Assembly (NCBI GenBank): GCA_018900995.1
Contig: JAHIFH010000001.1
Location: 1-21,139, forward strand
Length of the DNA stretch: 21,139 bases
Direction: 5' to 3'
Source: Patescibacteria group bacterium
Lineage (GTDB): Bacteria; Patescibacteriota; Microgenomatia; PFEM01; JAHIFH01
Notes under the pieces: generated by a model
Databases searched by the model: none
The model's input: only the letters and a program-made list of their open reading frames with translations
What the model was told of the DNA's origin: nothing
Made by a program: the position numbers and the translations under genes
Part shown: in pieces, positions 15,315 through 21,050 of the stretch
Layout of the letters: each line of letters starts with the position of its first letter
How positions within the stretch are numbered: position 1 is the first letter of the stretch

Positions 15315-15343
15315 TTGAGTATAAAGTGGAGCTATGCTAAAAT
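15315..15343 (+). promoter_or_regulatory. promoter of gltX
   Basis: TTGAGT (15315-15320) and TAAAAT (15338-15343) are 17 bases apart. The predicted start, 15349-15351, coincides with the GTG start codon at 15351, so the gltX mRNA should be leaderless. No Shine-Dalgarno sequence could be present on such a transcript. Confidence 0.7.
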
Positions 15344-15346
15344 CAA
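15318..15346 (-). promoter_or_regulatory. divergent promoter for the heptaproline protein, interlocked with the gltX promoter
   Basis: On the minus strand TTGATT (15346-15341) and TATACT (15323-15318) are 17 bases apart. The start is expected near 15311, about 10 bases before ATG 15301. Each -35 overlaps the opposite -10 by three bases, exactly as at 1326-1357. Confidence 0.65.
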
Positions 15347-15350
15347 GGCA

Positions 15351-16634
15351 GTGAAGGTTAGAACTCGAATTGCTCCATCGCCAACTGGTTTTGCTCATAT
15401 TGGCACTGCTTACCAGGCTGTTTTCAATTACGCTTTTACCAAGCAACAAAAAGGCAAGTTCATTATTCGCATCGAAGACACAGATGTTAAACGCCATGTT
15501 CCTCAAGCAGAAGTAGCTATTTTTCAAGGATTAGCCTGGTTGGGCTTAAAACATGATGAGGGGCCAGATGTTGGGGGCAAGTATGGTCCTTACCGGCAGT
15601 CAGAGAGATTAGAGACTTACAAAAAATTTGCTCAACAATTGGTGAAAAAGAAATTAGCATATGAAGATGAAGGGGCACTGAGATTCAAAGTTCCGGAAGG
15701 GGAAACGAGTTGGCAGGATTTAATTCGCAAAAAAACAAGATGGCAAAACAATCAAATCAAGGATTTTATCATTATTAAATCTGACGGTTACCCCACTTAT
15801 AATTTTGCCGTCGTAATTGATGATATTTTAATGAAAATTTCTCATGTTATTCGAGGTGAAGAACATATTTCCAATACACCCAGACAATTAATGATTTATC
15901 AGGCTTTAGGAAAAAAACCACCGTTTTTTGCCCATACTCCTTTATTAAGAAATCCTGACCGGTCTAAAGTATCTAAAAGAAAAAACCCAGTTGCTTTGGA
16001 TTGGTATCAAAAACAAGGCTATTTGCCTGAGGCGATTGTTAACTTTCTTTGCCATATGGGTTGGTCACATCCAAAAGAAAAAGATGTTTTTGGGATAGAT
16101 GAATTTATTAAATATTTTTCTTTTGAAAGAGTTTCTACCTCAGCGCCGGTATTTGATTTACAAAAATTAGATTGGTTTAACGGGGTTTGTATTAGAAAAA
16201 AGACGGATAAACAACTACTTCAATTAATCAAACCATTCGCCCCGAAGGGGATAAAGACCACTTTAATTAATCAAACTATTCCTTTAATTAAGGAGAGATT
16301 GGTTAAACTATCTGATTACCCTGATTTAATTGATTTTTTTATTAAAGAACCAAAAGTAGATAAAAAATTACTCATGAAAAAAAGTCAGGGAGAAAAAGTA
16401 TTCAAAGAACAACTGGAGAAATCTGTGGCTGAGTTAGAAAAAATCAAAGGATGGCAGGCGAAAAGATTAGAAAAATTGTTCCGGGGTTTAGCCAAGAAAA
16501 ACAACTGGCATGTAGGCAAGTATTTTATGGCAGTCAGGATTGCTATTACAGGCAAAACCGCCACTCCGCCTTTATTTGAAACTATGGAAGTTTTGGGAAG
16601 AGAAGTAGTCCTTAAGCGATTGAGATCAGTATGA
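15351..16634 (+). CDS. gltX: glutamyl-tRNA synthetase
   Basis: It charges tRNA-Glu, and possibly tRNA-Gln where GlnRS is absent. The 427-residue class I enzyme opens with VRTRIAPSPTGFAHIGTAYQ containing the HIGH-type motif (HIG), followed by FIIRIEDTDVKR, GPYRQSERLETYKKFAQQLV, YNFAVVIDDILMKISHVIRGEEHISNTPRQ, and the KMSKS-type loop DRSKVSKR. The C-terminal helical anticodon-binding region is somewhat short, since typical enzymes have 460-500 residues. The frame is open back to 15243, but those codons lie upstream of the promoter and add a nonconserved N-terminus, so GTG 15351 is the start. It overlaps the glycosyltransferase gene by ATGA (16631-16634). The divergent neighbour shares the interlocked promoter region. 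Confidence 0.95.
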   Translation: MKVRTRIAPSPTGFAHIGTAYQAVFNYAFTKQQKGKFIIRIEDTDVKRHVPQAEVAIFQGLAWLGLKHDEGPDVGGKYGPYRQSERLETYKKFAQQLVKKKLAYEDEGALRFKVPEGETSWQDLIRKKTRWQNNQIKDFIIIKSDGYPTYNFAVVIDDILMKISHVIRGEEHISNTPRQLMIYQALGKKPPFFAHTPLLRNPDRSKVSKRKNPVALDWYQKQGYLPEAIVNFLCHMGWSHPKEKDVFGIDEFIKYFSFERVSTSAPVFDLQKLDWFNGVCIRKKTDKQLLQLIKPFAPKGIKTTLINQTIPLIKERLVKLSDYPDLIDFFIKEPKVDKKLLMKKSQGEKVFKEQLEKSVAELEKIKGWQAKRLEKLFRGLAKKNNWHVGKYFMAVRIAITGKTATPPLFETMEVLGREVVLKRLRSV

Positions 16635-18052
16635 AGAAATATTTTTGGCTAATTTTTAGCCTACTCTTAATCTCCCGCCTCTTCTTTTTGGCTCATTATC
16701 CTTATTTTTACGACTCACCCGAGTACTATCGTGAATCTCTTTCTTCTAATTTTGGGCAATCAATTGTTGCTTCTCATGAAGCGGTTCATCCCCTTTATTT
16801 ATTTCTCACGCAGATTTTTCAAAAAGTGAGTCTTAGTTTAACTGGTCAACCGCAGGTTTGGGTAATTAGCTTAATTTCCGCGCTTTTTGGCATTCTGGGC
16901 ATTTTAGCTTGGTATTTTTTAGTTAAAAGGCTTTTTAATGATAAAATCGCCATTTTTTCATTAATTCCGCTCATATTTTTTCCTTATTTATGGTTAATTC
17001 AAACGAATATTTTGCACGAAACAGTAGAACAAGGACTATTTTTACTCGGTTTGCTGTTTTTGGATTTATCTTTGGGAAAAAGAAAAATTTATTGGGTAAT
17101 TTTGGTAGTCATTAGTTGGGCACTGGCGATATTTAATTTTCCAGGCATTCTTGTTTGGTTCCCAGCGGCGATTGGATTAATTCTTTATCGTTCGAAAAGA
17201 CTCAGGAAAGATTTAGGTATTTTTTTTCTTTCGGTATTTTTATCTTTAGGGTTAGCTCTTGCTGGACTTTATGCCACCCTAGCACTAGCTATTCCCGAGC
17301 CAGTCGTGAGAATGAGAACATTATTATTAGGTGAAGGGGGCGTACTTTTTTCTTGGACCTTGTTAGATATTTTGCGAGTCTTAAGAAATGATTTCTTGAT
17401 TTTGTTTTATGGCTATTCAATCGCCGCAATTTTAGGCGGAATTATTGCTTTTGTTTGGTTAATCAGACAGAAAAAATTTAAGACATTAATTTTTCTTTCT
17501 CTCTTTATAGCTTCTTTTGCTATTACAGGCAAATTCTGGTACGGAGGTTTATATGGTCGGTGGAGCGCTTTAGTGGTTTATCCTTTAGCTTTGCTTTTGG
17601 CACTAGTTCCTTGGAGAAAAATCTACTGGGGATTAATGGTTATTTTAGTGATTAGTTTTTTACCCACTTTTCTGGCTTATCAAAAACCACCGATACCAGA
17701 GATTCAAGCTGAACTAGTTAACCAAAGCAGCATCACGAGGGAAGATTTATTAATCTTGTCTGATTATCAGCGCCCTCAGTTGCCTTATGATAATGCCCTT
17801 TACATTGTGGGCGCTAACCAAAAGATGGTCGAGGAAGAAATTGAGATGGCTTTAAAAGAGAATCACCGGGTTTTCATTTCTCAGCAAGCAATTACTTTTC
17901 CTTATTGGCAATATGATGGTCAGGAAATCCATATTATTTCCAGAGGCAATTCAGAGAAAGCTCATCTGAAAAAATTTCTTGAGGATAAAGAATTGGAGTT
18001 AATTTCAGAAGATAAAAATTATCCCTTGCTTTCGATTTATCAGATTGAGTAA
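16631..18052 (+). CDS. GT-C type membrane glycosyltransferase (GT39/ArnT-like)
   Basis: This is a 473-residue polytopic protein. I count about nine to eleven hydrophobic segments up to residue 355, then a soluble C-terminal part of about 115 residues. The first external loop right after helix 1 reads YFYDSPEYYRES (Asp28, Glu31), the position of the catalytic acidic residues in GT-C enzymes that use polyprenyl-phosphate sugars, and a His (SHEAVHPLY) follows, as often seen. The likely role is transferring a sugar to a protein or envelope glycan on the outer face of the membrane; donor and acceptor cannot be read from sequence. It overlaps gltX by four bases. The first copy of the local intergenic repeat begins 4 bases after its stop. 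Confidence 0.65.
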   Translation: MKKYFWLIFSLLLISRLFFLAHYPYFYDSPEYYRESLSSNFGQSIVASHEAVHPLYLFLTQIFQKVSLSLTGQPQVWVISLISALFGILGILAWYFLVKRLFNDKIAIFSLIPLIFFPYLWLIQTNILHETVEQGLFLLGLLFLDLSLGKRKIYWVILVVISWALAIFNFPGILVWFPAAIGLILYRSKRLRKDLGIFFLSVFLSLGLALAGLYATLALAIPEPVVRMRTLLLGEGGVLFSWTLLDILRVLRNDFLILFYGYSIAAILGGIIAFVWLIRQKKFKTLIFLSLFIASFAITGKFWYGGLYGRWSALVVYPLALLLALVPWRKIYWGLMVILVISFLPTFLAYQKPPIPEIQAELVNQSSITREDLLILSDYQRPQLPYDNALYIVGANQKMVEEEIEMALKENHRVFISQQAITFPYWQYDGQEIHIISRGNSEKAHLKKFLEDKELELISEDKNYPLLSIYQIE

Positions 18053-18056
18053 CTTG

Positions 18057-18087
18057 GCTGAGTAGGTCGGTCTAGAGCCTAATCACC
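18057..18087 (+). repeat. local intergenic repeat, copy A
   Basis: The core GAGTAGGTCGGTCTAGAG lies just after the GT-C stop. It shares the GGTCGGTCTAGA core and orientation with copies at 19350 and 21051, and a shorter core with the copy at 18934. The flanks diverge quickly. An AT hairpin (18088-18107) follows directly. Confidence 0.65.
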
Positions 18088-18107
18088 CTATATTCGAGAA
18101 AATATAG
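18088..18107 (+). terminator. weak hairpin after the GT-C gene, possible terminator or operator
   Basis: CTATATT (18088-18094) pairs with AATATAG (18101-18107) around a CGAGAA loop, followed by CAGTTTT. The stem is AT-rich and the U-tract short, so termination is possible but weak. It also overlaps the position of the -35 region of the next promoter, which would suit an operator. Confidence 0.4.
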
Positions 18108-18124
18108 CAGTTTTAAAAACAATG

Positions 18125-18133
18125 TGTTATAAT
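18125..18133 (+). promoter_or_regulatory. extended -10 promoter of the RRM protein gene
   Basis: TG at 18125-18126, one base, then a perfect TATAAT (18128-18133) make an extended -10 element. No good -35 is seen 16-18 bases upstream, as is usual for extended -10 promoters. The predicted start is near 18140, giving a leader of about 130 bases, by far the longest in the window. The string GTGTTATAAT recurs on the minus strand at 18906-18897. Confidence 0.7.
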
Positions 18134-18139
18134 ACGAGT

Positions 18140-18269
18140 GTATTCCCTTAAGAAGGAATGCATATTAATTTCTGTTTCCTCTAGTTAGATAAGAAGATAT
18201 CCTCCAAAGAATTTTCCTATCCACCAGACAGAGACAGTGTTGTAAAAAAAGAAAGGTGGTGATAAGTTA
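18140..18269 (+). promoter_or_regulatory. structured 5' leader of the RRM protein gene
   Basis: The leader begins with a hairpin (ATTCC 18142-18146 with GGAAT 18155-18159). It contains two near-identical octamers, TATCCTCC (18198-18205) and TATCCACC (18218-18225), and ends with the ribosome site GGTGG (18255-18259). TATCCACC can pair with the ribosome site (CACC with GGTG, TATC with GATA at 18261-18264, two-base bulge), hiding it. TATCCTCC could compete with it. An eight-codon ORF (ATG 18158 to TAG 18184) is also present. The layout suggests post-transcriptional or temperature-dependent control, not proven here. Confidence 0.5.
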
Positions 18270-18596
18270 ATGTCCAAAAGACTATTCGTTGGTGGGATTC
18301 CCTTTAGTATAACGAGCTCTCAATTAGAAGAAATGTTTTCTAAATTTGGTAAGGTTGCTTCCTGTGAAGTGATTACTGACAGGTACAGCGGTCAGAGCAA
18401 GGGGTTTGCCTTCATTGAAATGGAAAACGACAATGAAGCAGATGAAGCGATTAAAAAGTTAAATGAGACTGAGTTGGAAGAAAGAAAGATTACTGTTAAT
18501 GTCGCTAGACCAAGAGAAGAGAGACCAAAGTTTGACAGCAGAGGGGGAAGTCCCAGAAGAGACGATCGAGGACCAAGAAGAGGAGGTTATCGTTAA
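18270..18596 (+). CDS. RRM-type RNA-binding protein with RG-rich tail
   Basis: This 108-residue protein has one RNA recognition motif (residues about 4-80), with RNP2 as RLFVGGIPF (4-12) and RNP1 as SKGFAFIEM (about 43-51), so the aromatic residues that stack on RNA are present. The C-terminus (about 80-108) is Arg/Gly/Asp-rich (PRRDDRGPRRGGYR), like cyanobacterial Rbp and glycine-rich RNA-binding proteins, several of which are cold-induced RNA chaperones. Single-RRM proteins of this kind are scattered across bacteria, including many CPR lineages. It is monocistronic, with its own extended -10 promoter and a long leader that can sequester the AAAGGTGGTGA ribosome site, so regulated or autoregulated expression is likely. 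Confidence 0.92.
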   Translation: MSKRLFVGGIPFSITSSQLEEMFSKFGKVASCEVITDRYSGQSKGFAFIEMENDNEADEAIKKLNETELEERKITVNVARPREERPKFDSRGGSPRRDDRGPRRGGYR

Positions 18597-18704
18597 CTCC
18601 TGGTCTAATTTCCTAATAGAAAGAAAACCATAAAAGGCCAAATTTTACCTGAAAAGTGTCCAAAAAACAGGTATATAGGTATATTTTGTGTGGATTAAAA
18701 TTGA

Positions 18705-18890
18705 TTACTGGTCTGCAAGCGCCCTTAATATTGCTTCACGGATGTTGCGGCCGCGATACCAACCCTTTAAATAAACAAGAGAAGGACCCTTTTTCCGATT
18801 TCGAAGATAAAATTTATTAATACGACCGCCTTTTTCGAGAAAAGTAGCAATTAAACTCTCTAAACTCTCTGTTGTGGTTTTATTATTGAT
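18705..18890 (-). CDS. putative 61-codon micro-gene without a canonical start codon
   Basis: On the minus strand an open frame from 18893 to the TAA at 18705-18707 encodes a protein-like peptide: INNKTTTESLESL, IATFLEKGGRINKFYLRNRK, KGPSLVYLKGWYRGRNIREA, ILRALADQ. The alternating amphipathic and basic segments and the compact WYRGRNIREAIL helix look like real coding sequence, perhaps RNA- or DNA-binding; no family is recognised. An extended -10 promoter (TG-T-TATAAT, 18905-18897) lies directly upstream. The predicted RNA start, near 18890, falls on the codon ATC, while an in-frame TAA at 18896-18894 blocks any longer version. No in-frame ATG, GTG or TTG precedes the conserved-looking part. 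It is either a leaderless gene using a non-standard start (AUC) or a decayed gene that lost its ATG. Confidence 0.45.
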   Translation of the reverse strand: MNNKTTTESLESLIATFLEKGGRINKFYLRNRKKGPSLVYLKGWYRGRNIREAILRALADQ

Positions 18891-18896
18891 AGATTA

Positions 18897-18905
18897 ATTA
18901 TAACA
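18897..18905 (-). promoter_or_regulatory. extended -10 promoter facing the 61-codon ORF
   Basis: On the minus strand TG (18905-18904), one base, then a perfect TATAAT (18902-18897). The -35 region is poor. The predicted RNA start is about 7 bases downstream, near 18890. Confidence 0.55.
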
Positions 18906-18933
18906 CACTTAATCTGGGGTTGAGATTTTAAAC

Positions 18934-18970
18934 TGGCTGGAAGCCCGGTCTAGAACCATTTCATCCTTAA
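18934..18970 (+). repeat. local intergenic repeat, copy B
   Basis: It begins GGCTGGAAGCC, a small hairpin in itself, and continues CGGTCTAGAACC and then TTTCATCCTTA. The right half matches copy D (CGGTCTAGGACC, TTTCGTCCTTA); the left half matches the sequence at 19797-19808. It lies between the divergent 61-codon ORF and the zinc-ribbon gene. Confidence 0.6.
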
Positions 18971-18988
18971 GAGTAGTATTGATATTGT

Positions 18989-19330
18989 ATGGACTCTCAA
19001 ACCTGCGCCTACTGCAAAGGGAAAATTTCTTTATCAGATTATTTTTGTCCGAATTGCGGGAAAATACTAAAAGAGAAACCTTTATCAACAACTTTTTTAA
19101 AACAGCTATTGATTTACTTTGTAAGCTTCTTTTTACCTCCTCTTGGAATTTGGCCTGCTATTAAATATTTACGTCAATCGGATGGAAAATCAAAAAAGAT
19201 TGGATTAGTAGCGCTTTTTTTAACCATAATTTCAATAGTGATAACAAGTTGGTTAACTATTAGTCTCATAAATTCATTCAACAAAGAACTTGGTAACCAG
19301 CTTAATCTTTATCAAGGTATAGATTACTAA
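18989..19330 (+). CDS. zinc-ribbon membrane protein, unknown function
   Basis: This is a 113-residue protein. The N-terminus is a zinc ribbon with two CxxC pairs, CAYC (6-9) and CPNC (20-23), ending FCPNCGKIL. Two hydrophobic segments follow (about residues 36-58 and 72-94) separated by a short basic loop (RQSDGKSKKIG), then a short polar tail. Such zinc-ribbon plus two-helix proteins are common and uncharacterised; the ribbon may bind a partner or nucleic acid at the membrane. ATG 18989 is the first start in frame. No Shine-Dalgarno sequence is visible; TATTGT ends two bases before the ATG, so a leaderless transcript from a start farther upstream is not clearly defined. It is bracketed by repeat copies B and C and stands alone. 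Confidence 0.65.
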   Translation: MDSQTCAYCKGKISLSDYFCPNCGKILKEKPLSTTFLKQLLIYFVSFFLPPLGIWPAIKYLRQSDGKSKKIGLVALFLTIISIVITSWLTISLINSFNKELGNQLNLYQGIDY

Positions 19331-19349
19331 TAGAAAATAAGGAAAAAAT

Positions 19350-19370
19350 TGAGCAGGTCGGTCTAGAAGC
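19350..19370 (+). repeat. local intergenic repeat, copy C
   Basis: TGAGCAGGTCGGTCTAGAAG lies 19 bases after the zinc-ribbon stop. It is identical to copy D over GAGCAGGTCGGTCTAG. The right-hand TTTC-TCCTTA part is not preserved. Confidence 0.65.
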
Positions 19371-19440
19371 TTGATTTGGCTAAAGTTTTTTCAATAATAC
19401 CAAATTTTCTCTAACTAATGCTTCCTTTTTTGCCCTTGAC

Positions 19441-19467
19441 CCCTTCGATTCATTTCGTTCACTCAGG
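19441..19467. repeat. left imperfect inverted repeat of the GIY-YIG unit
   Basis: It starts CCCTTCGA and ends CACTCAGG with a longer, altered centre (TTCATTTCGTT). It is the inverted counterpart of the repeat at 19838-19856. It lies directly after the GIY-YIG stop. Short GC-rich repeats of the CCTTCGACTTCGCTCAGG type are widespread intergenic elements in many bacteria. Confidence 0.6.
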
Positions 19468-19469
19468 AT

Positions 19470-19739
19470 TTACAACTTTTTTAACAATATTTTGTCGCCC
19501 ATAATAAGGGCTTCCTTTTTGGAATGAGACCAGCGTTTTAGTTGGGCTTCTCTTTGCATTGCTTCTTTCCTGGTGGAATAGCTTTCCGTATAAACTAAGT
19601 CAAAAAATGGAAAATACCGAATATACTTAGCGGATTTTGTTTTATTGTCTTTATGCTCTTCGAGCCTTCTTTTAAGATTATTTGTTTGACCAATATATAA
19701 GGTGTTTGAGGAAGTTCGAAGAATATAAACGTAATACAT
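19470..19739 (-). CDS. GIY-YIG endonuclease family protein (UPF0213-like)
   Basis: This is an 89-residue single-domain GIY-YIG nuclease. The two signature strands are YYVYILR (2-8) and LYIGQT (14-19), followed by the conserved Arg in NLKRRLEEH and the catalytic-type Glu in MQREAQLKRWS near residue 75. The size fits the stand-alone UPF0213/SLX1-like group, often called excinuclease ABC subunit C-like; biological substrates are unknown. The frame extends 10 codons upstream to 19769, but these are encoded by repeat-like sequence (CTTGTCGAAC), and GAAAGAAA precedes ATG 19739, so that start is preferred. The gene is bracketed by inverted CCTTCGA/CTCAGG repeats at 19441-19467 and 19838-19856, suggesting it may travel with them. 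Confidence 0.85.
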   Translation of the reverse strand: MYYVYILRTSSNTLYIGQTNNLKRRLEEHKDNKTKSAKYIRYFPFFDLVYTESYSTRKEAMQREAQLKRWSHSKKEALIMGDKILLKKL

Positions 19740-19755
19740 TTTCTTTCGACTCCAG

Positions 19756-19780
19756 TTCGACAAGCTCACTGTCGCTCAAG
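19756..19780. repeat. repeat of the TTCGACAAGCTCA type upstream of the GIY-YIG start
   Basis: TTCGACAAGCTCAC followed by TGTCGCTCAAG is a variant of the common CCTTCGACAAGCTCAGG intergenic repeat. A related degenerate copy, CCCGAACTTGTCGAGGG, lies at 687-703 after comM. It overlaps the possible N-terminal extension of the GIY-YIG gene. Confidence 0.5.
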
Positions 19781-19796
19781 ACCTTCTTTTCTCTCA

Positions 19797-19880
19797 TGGC
19801 TGGAAGCCTCTTCGAGCCTGAGCCTCAGAGCCGAAGGCCTGAGCGAAGTCGAAGGGCTGCGGGAGCTAGACCACATTAGA
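19797..19880. repeat. GC-rich palindromic element, right inverted repeat of the GIY-YIG unit
   Basis: This block is much richer in GC than its surroundings. It begins TGGCTGGAAGCC (as in copy B), then runs through overlapping palindromes: CTGAG-C-CTCAG, GCC-GAA-GGC, and CTTCGA (19810-19815) matching TCGAAG (19849-19854). CCTGAGCGAAGTCGAAGGG (19838-19856) is the inverted partner of 19441-19467. TAGAACC then resumes as in copy B, which suggests that a palindrome landed inside an older local repeat. Confidence 0.55.
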
Positions 19881-19921
19881 ACCTTTTTTACTGCCTTTTT
19901 AATTTCAAGCCTATAGAAAAC

Positions 19922-19958
19922 TTGACTTTCTTTCACGAAAAGATTTATATAATATACT
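19922..19958 (+). promoter_or_regulatory. promoter region of the GH130-like gene
   Basis: TTGACT (19922-19927) is followed by overlapping -10 candidates: TTATAT (19945-19950) at 17 bases, TATAAT (19948-19953) at 20 bases, and TATACT (19953-19958). Any of these would start RNA about 5-15 bases before ATG 19971, and no Shine-Dalgarno sequence is present in that stretch. Confidence 0.6.
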
Positions 19959-19970
19959 TATCATACGTCT

Positions 19971-20996
19971 ATGATACAAGAAGCACCACTTATTGATGTT
20001 TCAGGAGTCAGAAGACTCGAGTTAAGCTCGAGAACAGAAAATCGACTTTCACCGAAAGATTGGGAAGTTTCCGGTGCACTTCAGAAGTTTAATAACTCAC
20101 AGACAATCTCTCCAGATTGGGCAATTTACAATACAGCCTCTATTCCTGCACCTGAAATTCCAGGCACAATTTTCCTATCCCGAGCAGTTGATATGAGAAA
20201 TGTTAGAGAAGGAGAACCCGATAGGAATTCTCTTCAAGTATGTGTTACTGATCCGTGTGGTAATCGCCAAAGATTAAAAGATTTTGAACTCCCTGTCGAT
20301 GACGAGATAGTCAACTGGGAAGATCCTCGAGTTGGAGCAAATGGGACCTTAGGCTTCACCGTTGTTTTTCGTGAAGGCGATAAATACAATCCACACCCAG
20401 CACTTGTCAAGGTTGAAATCGAAGATGGTAATTTAAAAGTTGTAGGGGCCCCAAAGATTTTTAAAAACATAATAGGCAAAAATGTAATTCCTCTTGAAAA
20501 CGGAATTATTTATAGACCGGATGGGGTTTCTCATCAACTGCATTATCTTGACCCCCAAGGAGAGTTGTTGAAAATTACTGATTTTTCAAATTTCAGAAAT
20601 ATTGAGTGGCTTAGTAAAAAAATGGGGGCTACAGCCAGACCTATTGAGCTTGAAGATGGTCTTAAGCTACTACTTATCCATGGAGTTCGAGGAGGAAGGG
20701 GAATTGATGGCAGTATTAAAGACGACATTTACACCATAGGTATTGCAGTACTTGACGAAATGTGGTATGTGAAGGCAGTCGACAAAAAACCGCTTTTAGA
20801 AAGAGGAGACTTCCTCGGCAATTTACATCTGAATGAGGATCTCCGCCCCGAAAAAGAAGTGGTTTATCTATGTGATTTTATAAAAAGAAGAGATTGCCTT
20901 ATTCTACCTGTCAATGTTGGGGATAGAATAACAGTCTTTATGCATATTTCTTCTTCTCAGCTTAGAGCTCGAATCAAGAACTTGCTTTTAGAGTAA
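19971..20996 (+). CDS. GH130-like five-bladed beta-propeller protein (putative glycoside phosphorylase or hydrolase)
   Basis: This is a 341-residue protein without a signal peptide, so probably cytoplasmic. It resembles the five-bladed propeller enzymes of GH130 and relatives. VNWEDPRVG (about 114-122) matches the family EDPR motif; GKNVIPLENGIIYRPDGVSH (about 169-188) corresponds to the blade with the conserved Lys-Asn/Asp and Arg, and LKLLLIHGVRGG to the IYHG strand. GH130 members phosphorolyse or hydrolyse beta-mannosides; the true substrate here is unknown, and sequence drift allows a non-catalytic role. It stands alone with its own promoter and no ribosome site, in the repeat-rich part of the window, with repeat copy D after it. 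Its base and codon usage (more CTT/CTC/GGA-type codons and mixed thirds) looks slightly different from the upstream housekeeping genes, which hints at acquisition but is weak evidence. Confidence 0.6.
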   Translation: MIQEAPLIDVSGVRRLELSSRTENRLSPKDWEVSGALQKFNNSQTISPDWAIYNTASIPAPEIPGTIFLSRAVDMRNVREGEPDRNSLQVCVTDPCGNRQRLKDFELPVDDEIVNWEDPRVGANGTLGFTVVFREGDKYNPHPALVKVEIEDGNLKVVGAPKIFKNIIGKNVIPLENGIIYRPDGVSHQLHYLDPQGELLKITDFSNFRNIEWLSKKMGATARPIELEDGLKLLLIHGVRGGRGIDGSIKDDIYTIGIAVLDEMWYVKAVDKKPLLERGDFLGNLHLNEDLRPEKEVVYLCDFIKRRDCLILPVNVGDRITVFMHISSSQLRARIKNLLLE

Positions 20997-21050
20997 CAAA
21001 CTATATTTAATCCCAATGTATCGAGACAGGCAAACAGCGAACGAATGTGA

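Noticed and set aside
15243..15350. Longer N-terminus for gltX
   Set aside because: It precedes the promoter, overlaps the divergent gene's coding region, and GluRS proteins normally begin right at the VRTRIAPSPTG strand.
15111..15527. Minus-strand 138-codon ORF overlapping gltX and the heptaproline gene
   Set aside because: It is a shadow frame opposite gltX, with no ribosome site or family likeness.
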